From Gammaproteobacteria bacterium (lineage in GTDB: Bacteria > Pseudomonadota > Gammaproteobacteria > UBA6186 > Azoamicaceae), in the NCBI GenBank assembly GCA_013286785.1, contig JABDFC010000014.1, positions 1-35,300 on the forward strand: a DNA stretch of 35,300 bases. Reading direction: 5' to 3'. Below are positions 18,396 to 24,499 of the stretch, piece after piece. Numbering within the stretch: position 1 is the stretch's first letter; the number at the start of each line of letters is the position of its first letter. A model generated the notes under the pieces. It made no database searches. It had not been told where the DNA came from and saw only the letters and a program-made list of their open reading frames with translations. The position numbers and the translations under genes were made by a program.

Positions 18396-18405
18396 ACGCT
18401 TCTGC

Positions 18406-19155
18406 CTACCAAAACTGCCAAAAATTAAAGAGTCTGTCTGTTCTGGGAGATACTTGGATGATCCATAACCAAGGTTCTTTGGTTTCAGGATGATCTTTGG
18501 TGATATATTTTAAGCCATTTTCTTTACAAAAGTCTTTGACCGCAGTTGAAACATCCCCTTCTTTCAATGAAAAATCATCCCCGCATAATATACCGTGTCC
18601 CGCGACCAGAGGATACCAAGCTCTAATATCTGCTAGAGTTTCGGCATAACTGTGATCCCCGTCAATGTATACCATATCGGGTTTTAGGTTTTTTAGAGAT
18701 TCTGCAGCCTCAATGGAACGCATTTTAATGGGAACAATCTTATGGGTTAATTTTTCGTGGATGACATTTGATAAAAACTGATCGTAGAGTTTTGAAAATT
18801 CATCTTCGTAGCCACCTTCTTGCAATTCCGGTGAACCGGCAAAATGGTCTACGGAATAGACCTTCCCATCGGGAGGAAGTTGTTTTGCCATGTGAATGGA
18901 GGAAGCACCTTTCCATACCCCAATTTCCACGATTGTTTTCACATCAAATTTCTGGATCAATTTGGTTAATTCTTCGGGCGTATGATTCCACCCTCCTAGA
19001 TCGAGCGGTTTAAGTTTCACCGAATTATAAGGAGGTGGTAATGAAGAAAGATCAATGGGTAGGATGAACTGTGCGGTACGTGCAAAGATTGAACCGGATA
19101 GCACTACCATTACCATAATGCTAATATAATTGTACCAAAGGTTCTTTTTTCTCAT
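18406..19155 (-). CDS. Exported-looking SAM methyltransferase (Methyltransf_24/CmcI-like), copy B
   Basis: The 249-residue product opens with a signal-peptide or anchor segment (MRKKNLWYNY, then hydrophobic to about residue 30). The following domain has VEIGVWKGASS at 76-86, SVDHFAGSPE at 101-110, YIDGDHSY at 163-170 and GDDF at 192-195. This is the layout of class I methyltransferases of the Methyltransf_24/cephalosporin hydroxylase-like group. It is a tandem duplicate of the gene at 19178-19915 with a period of exactly 760 bp. Compared with that copy it ends four residues later (FNFWQFW). A SAM-dependent enzyme with an export signal is unusual, because SAM is cytoplasmic. Membrane anchoring with a cytoplasmic domain, secretion into a host cell, or a non-methyltransferase activity are all possible. 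Confidence 0.8.
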   Translation of the reverse strand: MRKKNLWYNYISIMVMVVLSGSIFARTAQFILPIDLSSLPPPYNSVKLKPLDLGGWNHTPEELTKLIQKFDVKTIVEIGVWKGASSIHMAKQLPPDGKVYSVDHFAGSPELQEGGYEDEFSKLYDQFLSNVIHEKLTHKIVPIKMRSIEAAESLKNLKPDMVYIDGDHSYAETLADIRAWYPLVAGHGILCGDDFSLKEGDVSTAVKDFCKENGLKYITKDHPETKEPWLWIIQVSPRTDRLFNFWQFW

Positions 19156-19177
19156 TCGCTTCTGCCTACTAAAACTG

Positions 19178-19915
19178 TCAAAAATTAAAGAGTGTGTCTG
19201 TTCTGGGAGACACTTGAATGATCCATAGCCAAGGTTCTTTGGTTTTAGGATGATCTTTGGTGATATATTTTAAGCCATTATTTTTACAAAAGTCTTTCAC
19301 AGCGGTAGAAACATCACCTTCTTTTAGTGAAAAATCATCCCCGCATAATATACCGTGTCCCGCAACCAGAGGATACCAAGCCCTAATATCTGCGAGGGTT
19401 TCGGCATAACTGTGCGTACCGTCAATATATACCATATCGGGGTTAACGTTTTTTAAGTATTTTGCAGCCTCTAAAGAACTCATTTTAATGGGAATAATTT
19501 TATGAGTTAATTTTTCATGGATGACATTTGATAAAAACTGATCGTAGAGTTTTGGAAATTCATCTTCGTAGCCATTTTCTTGTAATTCGGGTGAACCTGC
19601 AAAGTGGTCTACGGAATAGATCTTTCCATCAGGAGGAAGGAGTTTTGCCATGTGAATAGAGGAGGCCCCTTTCCATACCCCAATTTCCACGATTGTTTTT
19701 ACATCAAATTCCTGGATCAATTTGGTTAATTCATCGGGCGTATGATTCCACCCTCCAAGATCCAGTGGTTTAAGTTTCACCGAATTATAAGGGGGAGGCA
19801 ATGAAGAAAGACCAATTGGTATGATGGTCTGAGTGGTAGGTGCAAAAATGAATCCGGAGAACGCGGCTATTACCATCATGCTAATGCAGCTGTACCAAAG
19901 GTTCCTTTTTCTCAT
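19178..19915 (-). CDS. Exported-looking SAM methyltransferase (Methyltransf_24/CmcI-like), copy A
   Basis: The 245-residue product is the upstream member of the duplicated pair. From residue 36 on, about 17 of 210 residues differ from copy B. In the first 35 residues 14 differ, though the hydrophobic character is kept (ISMMVIAAFSGFIFA). Motif residues VEIGVWKGASS, SVDHF and GDDF are retained; YIDGDHSY becomes YIDGTHSY, changing one acidic residue. A TGG-to-TGA change shortens the C-terminus by four residues. The ribosome-binding region has GAGGGAG about 6 nt before the ATG, so this gene probably leads the three-gene run A, B, RibD-like. Substrate unknown. Confidence 0.8.
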   Translation of the reverse strand: MRKRNLWYSCISMMVIAAFSGFIFAPTTQTIIPIGLSSLPPPYNSVKLKPLDLGGWNHTPDELTKLIQEFDVKTIVEIGVWKGASSIHMAKLLPPDGKIYSVDHFAGSPELQENGYEDEFPKLYDQFLSNVIHEKLTHKIIPIKMSSLEAAKYLKNVNPDMVYIDGTHSYAETLADIRAWYPLVAGHGILCGDDFSLKEGDVSTAVKDFCKNNGLKYITKDHPKTKEPWLWIIQVSPRTDTLFNF

Positions 19916-20192
19916 TGATCACTCCCTCACTTAGCTATTAGCTGATGTGGTATAAAAGTAAGTATAAAACAAACCATCAGGATTGCTGAATCTTAGGTTT
20001 GCTTGTCAATCTTAAATGTAGGAATAATGGCAGGTTAGCTGGTCTTGGCAAAGATTGGCCAATATGTTGGCCTTTGCACTTCGACCTATGTTGACGATCA
20101 TTGTCTTTGGATACCTTTGGCGTTTTTGGTGCCAGGCGCGAATGGTACTAAGAAAAGTGATAAGGAAAAATTATTATTAATCAATCGCTTAG
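19916..20192. other. Intergenic stretch, possible gene remnant
   Basis: No convincing gene. A 38-codon plus-strand frame at 20064-20180 (starting MLAFALRPMLTIIVFGYLWR) looks like a hydrophobic helix followed by a basic tail, but lacks a ribosome-binding site. A longer TTG-started frame (20045-20311) runs straight through the REP-like element and is not credible. Promoter-like TATACT and TATACC boxes on the minus strand near 19950-19970 could serve methyltransferase copy A, but I find no matching -35. Confidence 0.4.
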
Positions 20193-20281
20193 TATCGTCA
20201 TCCCCGCGAAAGCGGGGATCCATTGTTTTTGTAGGTCATTTCAGGGATTCTCGTACACACCTCCGCGCATGGATGACGATA
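20193..20281. repeat. REP-like palindromic element, copy 1
   Basis: The ends are a perfect 11-bp inverted pair, TATCGTCATCC at 20193-20203 and GGATGACGATA at 20271-20281. The left part contains the hairpin CCCCGCGAAAGCGGGG; the right part has decayed. The same family recurs at 26618-26700. From memory, this sequence type is common as an intergenic repeat in several proteobacteria. Confidence 0.8.
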
Positions 20282-20367
20282 CCTAGTGATTTTAAATCAG
20301 ACTTTGTGTGACTTGGGTAGTTACTCAGTGAAAAAACTGTATTAAATTATAGTGTTTTATCTTAAAA

Positions 20368-20436
20368 AGTATACAGATATACTATTAATATAAGGTATTG
20401 ACGTATACTTAATAACGATCTATCCTATAAGTATAC
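20368..20436 (+). promoter_or_regulatory. AbiE promoter with overlapping palindromic operators
   Basis: TTGACG (20398-20403), 17 nt, then TATCCT (20421-20426) form a credible sigma70 promoter. Around it lie a 6-bp-arm palindrome AGTATACAGATATACT (20368-20383) and a perfect 8-bp inverted pair, GTATACTT (20403-20410) and AAGTATAC (20429-20436), which brackets the -10. AbiEi antitoxins of known systems bind inverted repeats at their own promoter, so this is the expected autoregulatory site. Binding here is inferred. Confidence 0.65.
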
Positions 20437-20486
20437 AGGAAAACCATATTGATATAGTTGATTCGCCCACCTAAAAAAGAGGTCGC

Positions 20487-21023
20487 ATGAATAGACTAGA
20501 AGCCATAAAGGTTTTGCAGGCGTGGGATAAAAGAGGTAAATATGTGTTCACAAAAAATGAACTGTATAAGCTATTCCCCAAAGATACTCCTAAGGCTTTT
20601 ACAGAGGGAGTTAACCGATTAGTCAAAGACAATATTCTTACAAGAGCTTGTCGTGGAATTTACGTAAACCCTCATGCCCTCTCTTCAGACAGTTACACGA
20701 TCGAACATATTGCAAGAGCATTGCGTCAAGGCGAATATAATTATGTGAGCTTAGAATCCATCTTATCTGAATATGGCGTAATTTCTCAAATTCCCTTAGA
20801 TAGATTAACGGTGATGACAACCGGACGAAAAGGAACACACAAAACTGCCTTTGGTACTATTGAATATACGCATACTAGGCGCCCTTTTTCGGACATTATA
20901 AAAAATATCAAGCAAATTGAAAACAGGCCCCTTCGGATTGCCTCAAAAGAAATCGCTTGGCGCGACTTAAAACGCGTTGGTCGCAACACTAATATGGTTA
21001 ATTTAGGGGAATTAAATGAATAA
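20487..21023 (+). CDS. abiEi: AbiEi-type antitoxin / transcriptional autorepressor
   Basis: The 178-residue product has an N-terminal winged-helix region (about 1-75, MNRLEAIKVLQAWDKRGKYV, ending RGIYVNPHAL). The following segment (YVSLESILSEYGVISQIP, GTIEYTHTRR) is characteristic of AbiEi family antitoxins. These form type IV toxin-antitoxin modules in which the antitoxin does not bind the toxin but represses the operon and counteracts toxicity. AAGAGG at 20477-20482 precedes the ATG by 4 nt. The stop overlaps the toxin start by 8 nt (ATGAATAA), so translation is coupled. Operators lie upstream (20368-20436). Confidence 0.88.
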   Translation: MNRLEAIKVLQAWDKRGKYVFTKNELYKLFPKDTPKAFTEGVNRLVKDNILTRACRGIYVNPHALSSDSYTIEHIARALRQGEYNYVSLESILSEYGVISQIPLDRLTVMTTGRKGTHKTAFGTIEYTHTRRPFSDIIKNIKQIENRPLRIASKEIAWRDLKRVGRNTNMVNLGELNE

Positions 21024-22176
21024 AAACAATAACTTTCTAGTATTAGTAGAAAAAGCTATGCAAGAACAAGCTCGTGCACATATGAGACCAGTGATAGAAA
21101 AGGAACTTTTACATTACGACATTCTGTTTGCACTTAATAATGCTGGTTTGCTAGATAGACTAACATTTCAAGGAGGAACATCACTCCGCCTTTGTTATGG
21201 AGCTCCGCGATTTAGTGAAGATTTGGATTTTGTCGGAGGATATGATTTTGAAACACATCATTTAATTTCCATGAAAACATGCCTTGAACACTATCTTGGA
21301 AAGCATTATGGGTTAGAGGTTAGTGTCAAGGAGCCTAAAGATCTTTCACACGAATCTGGAAGTAGGAATGTTGAAGTAAGTAAATGGCAAATTCGTTTAT
21401 TGACCCACCCAGAACGAAAAGATTTACCCAAAAAACTGATTAAAATTGAAGTTGCAAACATTCCTGCTTATACAAAAGAACCAAGACAGCTCATGCATAA
21501 TTATGACTTTCTACCGGATGGTTACAGTGATACCATCGTAATGGTCGAAACACTGGATGAAATTTTTTCGGATAAAATAATCGCCTTTGTCAATTGTCAA
21601 AAAAATATTCGACATCGTGATATTTGGGACATTTATTGGTTAAAACAACAAGCTGTAAGTATTAAGATGGAAATAATAAAGAAAAAAATACACGACTATA
21701 AAATTGATAACTATGCAGTAAAAATCGATAAAATGATTGAGCAATTACCTGGCATAATCTATGGAAAAGAGTTTAAAGATCAAATGTCGCGCTTTTTACC
21801 AACAGATATACAAGAAAGAACAATATTAAACGAGAAATTTCTTTATTTCTTATTACAAGGAACTCATGTCACACTGGATACGCTAGGCTTTGAGTGGAAG
21901 GCAGAAAACGGAGAAATATATTTTACAGACTCACTAAGAGATTTAACCCAAAAGAATTTTGAAAAAATCTATATTATGGCTCAAGGACTCAAGGATAAAC
22001 ATGGCTTTGTAATTATTGATGGCAAAAAGTCTCAAAAGTTAATTGTTTCTCCTTCAGAGGAGGAGAAGGCAAGAAAATTGTGCGCTGAATCAACAAATAA
22101 ATTATCCCTGCCAAAAGGTTACATGATCGATCCATCATTACAAACAGGACAATGGTTTATAAAGTTTACAGGGTAG
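21016..22176 (+). CDS. abiEii: AbiEii-type nucleotidyltransferase toxin
   Basis: The 386-residue product carries the DNA-polymerase-beta-like nucleotidyltransferase signature: GGTSLRL at 53-59 and the acidic pair in FSEDLDF (Asp69, Asp71). Downstream conserved parts are IKIEVAN near 150 and DEIFSDKIIAF with RHRDIWDIYWL near 185-210. AbiEii proteins of known systems transfer nucleotides (for the MenT relatives, onto tRNA acceptor ends) and arrest growth, giving phage abortive infection. The target of this one is not known. All motif residues are present, so it is probably active. It ends about 50 bp from the 3' end of tRNA-Arg. Confidence 0.88.
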   Translation: MNKNNNFLVLVEKAMQEQARAHMRPVIEKELLHYDILFALNNAGLLDRLTFQGGTSLRLCYGAPRFSEDLDFVGGYDFETHHLISMKTCLEHYLGKHYGLEVSVKEPKDLSHESGSRNVEVSKWQIRLLTHPERKDLPKKLIKIEVANIPAYTKEPRQLMHNYDFLPDGYSDTIVMVETLDEIFSDKIIAFVNCQKNIRHRDIWDIYWLKQQAVSIKMEIIKKKIHDYKIDNYAVKIDKMIEQLPGIIYGKEFKDQMSRFLPTDIQERTILNEKFLYFLLQGTHVTLDTLGFEWKAENGEIYFTDSLRDLTQKNFEKIYIMAQGLKDKHGFVIIDGKKSQKLIVSPSEEEKARKLCAESTNKLSLPKGYMIDPSLQTGQWFIKFTG

Positions 22177-22225
22177 CAAAATTTAATTGGGTAATCCTGT
22201 AGGCTTGAGGGCACTTTTCATTTAT

Positions 22226-22302
22226 TGGCGCGCCCGGAGAGATTCGAACTCCCGACCACCTGGTTCGAAGCCAGATACTCTATCCAACTGAGCTACGGGC
22301 GC
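22226..22302 (-). tRNA. tRNA-Arg, anticodon UCG
   Basis: The minus strand folds as a complete cloverleaf. The acceptor GCGCCCG pairs with CGGGCGC, and the D-arm reads GCTCAGTTGGATAGAGT. The anticodon stem TCTGG/CCAGG carries loop CTTCGAA (anticodon TCG), and the T-arm has the GTTCGAATC loop. The discriminator is G and CCA is encoded (22226-22228). The body closely resembles E. coli tRNA-Arg(ACG). UCG would read CGA and probably other CGN codons. Confidence 0.95.
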
Positions 22303-22324
22303 ATGATTTCGTTAGCAAGAACGA

Positions 22325-22353
22325 ATTTTCACACACCCCTAGGATAGAGTCAA
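22325..22353 (-). promoter_or_regulatory. Candidate promoter of tRNA-Arg
   Basis: On the minus strand TTGACT (22348-22353, 5 of 6) and GAAAAT (22325-22330, 4 of 6) are separated by 17 nt. Transcription would begin about 16 nt before the mature tRNA. It lies in the gap just after the sppA stop codon. Confidence 0.5.
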
Positions 22354-22355
22354 AT

Positions 22356-23315
22356 TTAGCGGATGCCTTGGAAGATTAATCCAGCATTAGCACCCAGTAC
22401 CTGCCCCATGGAGGCCCCGATACGATGGGCAATACGGTCGATCACGTTCACATTGGGGGTATAGTCCACCAAATTTGGGGCTTTAATGAGTTCTCGGGCG
22501 ATAAATTGAGCGTCGCCAAAGCCATCTAGTAACCCTAAATTAAGGGCTTGTTCCCCGGTCCAGAATAAGCCAGAAAAGATATTGGGCGTTTCATGTAAAC
22601 GATTACCCCGGCCATCTCGAACATTTTTGATGAATGCTGCATGAACCAATTGCAATTGTTGATTGATAAACGCATCTTCTTCTGGGCTGCGCGGAGAAAA
22701 AGGATCCAGGATGCCTTTGTCTTGCCCAGCAGTGTAAAGCCTACGTTCTACTCCCACTTTCTGCATGATTTCAACAAACCCGAAGGAATCAATTTTAGCC
22801 CCAATCGATCCGACTAAGCTGGTTTGATCGGCATATATTTCATCTGCTGCCGAGGCAATCAGATAGGCGGCAGAAGTCCCAAGATCTTCGATGGCTGCAT
22901 AAACTTTCACTTGCGGATTTTTCTGCCGCTGCGATCGGATTTCGTCATAAATTTGTCTGGCTTGAACGGGACTGCCTCCTGGACTGTTAATTCGCAGCAC
23001 AACCCCTTTGACTAATTTATTCGCAAAAGCTGATTTGATTGAATCTCGAATATTATCGGCACTGGCCTCTTCGGCGGCACCGATTTCTCCTTCAACGTCA
23101 ATCAAAGCGGTATGAGCTTGAGTGGTAATTACTGAGGTCGAGGCATCTGGATTAAAATAGCCATATAGCAATAAGCCGAGTAACCCAATCACAATCAATT
23201 TAAAAAAGATATTCCACCTTCTGGCTCGGCGTTGCTCAGAGATATGCTCTAACAAAACTTTTTGTAAAGTTTGTTTCTCCCATTGGGAGCCCATTGATGT
23301 TTTTTGTTCGAACAT
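22356..23315 (-). CDS. sppA: Signal peptide peptidase SppA, S49 family (short form)
   Basis: This is a membrane-anchored serine protease that clears cleaved signal peptides at the periplasmic face. The 319-residue product has one N-terminal membrane helix (about 35-54, FFKLIVIGLLGLLLYGYF) and a single protease domain, as in the Bacillus-type short form. Using the longer start for numbering, the nucleophile is Ser151 (in DLGTSAAYLIA) and the general base is Lys203 (in YTAGQDKGILDP). Their 52-residue spacing is the same as for the Ser147/Lys199 pair of B. subtilis SppA. An ATG at 23322-23324 would overlap rluC by 4 nt, but GGAGG (at 23325-23329) abuts it. The ATG at 23313-23315 has 9-nt spacing and is preferred. 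Probably co-transcribed with rluC. Confidence 0.92.
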   Translation of the reverse strand: MFEQKTSMGSQWEKQTLQKVLLEHISEQRRARRWNIFFKLIVIGLLGLLLYGYFNPDASTSVITTQAHTALIDVEGEIGAAEEASADNIRDSIKSAFANKLVKGVVLRINSPGGSPVQARQIYDEIRSQRQKNPQVKVYAAIEDLGTSAAYLIASAADEIYADQTSLVGSIGAKIDSFGFVEIMQKVGVERRLYTAGQDKGILDPFSPRSPEEDAFINQQLQLVHAAFIKNVRDGRGNRLHETPNIFSGLFWTGEQALNLGLLDGFGDAQFIARELIKAPNLVDYTPNVNVIDRIAHRIGASMGQVLGANAGLIFQGIR

Positions 23316-23320
23316 GAATC

Positions 23321-24283
23321 TCATCCTCCACTCAACTCGGCTAATCCTTCCTCTAATGACTGTTCTAAAGGCGCAATGATAACTAGGGGCTCTTTATAGT
23401 CTGGCAGTAGCAACGTAATCTGTCTAGCATGGAGAAATAAGCGCTTGAGTCCCTTTTTTCTCATGGATTGGTTAAAAAGGCTATCACCATATTTGTCGTC
23501 CCCGGCAATGGGATGGTTAACGGAAGCCGCATGGACCCGAATCTGATGGGTTCGCCCGGTTCTAGGCTTAGCTTCCATGAGAGATGCTTCCGAAAACATT
23601 TTTAATACCCGGAACTCTGTCCGTGCAGGTTGCCCATCGGGTGAAACCTTAACTATCCGCTCTCCCGAGCTGAGCTGGTTTTTAATCAAGGGTGCGGTGA
23701 CCACCCCTGCTGAACGCCACTTACCTTTCACCAATGTCCAATAAATTTTTTCGATTTGCTGAAGCCGTAATTGCTCATGCAGCACCTTTAGAGTTGCACG
23801 ATTTTTTGCAATCATTAAACATCCGGAGGTTTCACGATCGAGACGGTGAACCAACTCATAGACACCCTTGGGACCTCGAAGCTGCCGCACAGCCTCAATA
23901 ACCCCCAAACTAACACCACTGCCACCGTGAACAGCAACCCCAGAAGGTTTGTTTAAAACCAAAATGTTATCGTCTTCAAATAAAATATCGTTTAAAATTT
24001 TCTGAGACAGTGCCGGGTGCGTCGTTACCGGGGACATCGCTTCGTTATCAGATTTCCTAACTGGTGGAATTCTCAGTAAGTCTCCCGAGACTAATCGATA
24101 GTCGGGCTTAACCCGTCCTTGATTGATCCGAACTTCTCCCTTGCGAATGATGCGGTAAATTCGAGTCTTAGGCACACCCTTAAGTTTGTTAAATAAAAAA
24201 TTATCCAATCTTTGCCCAGCATATTCGGGATCAATAATTATTTTTTGAACTTGCGGGCTAGAATGGCTGGATGAAGTAAACAT
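23321..24283 (-). CDS. rluC: 23S rRNA pseudouridine synthase RluC
   Basis: RluC makes pseudouridine 955, 2504 and 2580 in 23S rRNA in E. coli. The 320-residue product has an N-terminal S4 RNA-binding domain (about 18-80, GQRLDNFLFNKLKGVPKTRI). In the catalytic domain the active-site Asp lies in HRLDRETSG. Other conserved parts are VLNKPSGVAVHGGSGVSLG and RTGRTHQIRVHAA. The HGGSGVS and YGDSLFN segments agree with RluC rather than RluD. It is divergent from rne, the same arrangement as in E. coli, and the ATG has no strong ribosome-binding site. Confidence 0.93.
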   Translation of the reverse strand: MFTSSSHSSPQVQKIIIDPEYAGQRLDNFLFNKLKGVPKTRIYRIIRKGEVRINQGRVKPDYRLVSGDLLRIPPVRKSDNEAMSPVTTHPALSQKILNDILFEDDNILVLNKPSGVAVHGGSGVSLGVIEAVRQLRGPKGVYELVHRLDRETSGCLMIAKNRATLKVLHEQLRLQQIEKIYWTLVKGKWRSAGVVTAPLIKNQLSSGERIVKVSPDGQPARTEFRVLKMFSEASLMEAKPRTGRTHQIRVHAASVNHPIAGDDKYGDSLFNQSMRKKGLKRLFLHARQITLLLPDYKEPLVIIAPLEQSLEEGLAELSGG

Positions 24284-24314
24284 CTGGACATTTTAACACG
24301 TTTATGAACGAATG

Positions 24315-24342
24315 TTGATAGTCTTTAGCTATATGATATACT
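24315..24342 (+). promoter_or_regulatory. Sigma70 promoter of rne
   Basis: TTGATA (24315-24320) and TATACT (24337-24342) are separated by 16 nt and match the consensus at 5 of 6 and 5 of 6 positions. The transcript would start near 24350, leaving a leader of about 150 nt before rne. Confidence 0.65.
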
Positions 24343-24419
24343 GATAAAGAGTGTAGCTTCACTAAGACGTTTACGCTAGTCAGCAGTAAGAGTCTTTGTT
24401 AAGATTAGATTTAATTAGG

Positions 24420-24480
24420 ATCTCATTGATTGAGATAAGTTTAAGTATCACCTTGCCTTTTTCTATATTTAGCGAGGTGA
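24420..24480 (+). promoter_or_regulatory. Structured rne leader (two hairpins)
   Basis: The leader has two hairpins. Hairpin 1 pairs ATCTCA (24420-24425) with TGAGAT (24431-24436) over a 5-nt loop. Hairpin 2 pairs TCACCTTGC (24448-24456) with GCGAGGTGA (24472-24480), nine pairs including one U-G, over a 15-nt U-rich loop. In E. coli the rne leader hairpin hp2 lets RNase E cleave its own mRNA and so limit its level. This leader could do the same, but structural homology to hp2 has not been shown. Confidence 0.5.
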
Positions 24481-24499
24481 ATAAAATAGTGGTGGATTA

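Larger units (their letters stand above)
18396..19915 (-). repeat. Tandem duplication, two 760-bp units
   Basis: Unit 1 is 18396-19155 and unit 2 is 19156-19915. Each holds one methyltransferase gene plus the same short 3' linker. Start codons (19155 and 19915) and linker landmarks (18411 and 19171) are both 760 bp apart, so no net indel separates the copies. The boundary sequence (minus strand GGCAGAAGCG followed by ATGAGAAAAA) recurs at the start of the RibD-like gene. Confidence 0.85.

Noticed and set aside
20045-20311. TTG-started 88-codon frame
   Set aside because: It crosses the REP-like element, whose translation (SSSPRKRGS) is a well-known false-gene pattern.
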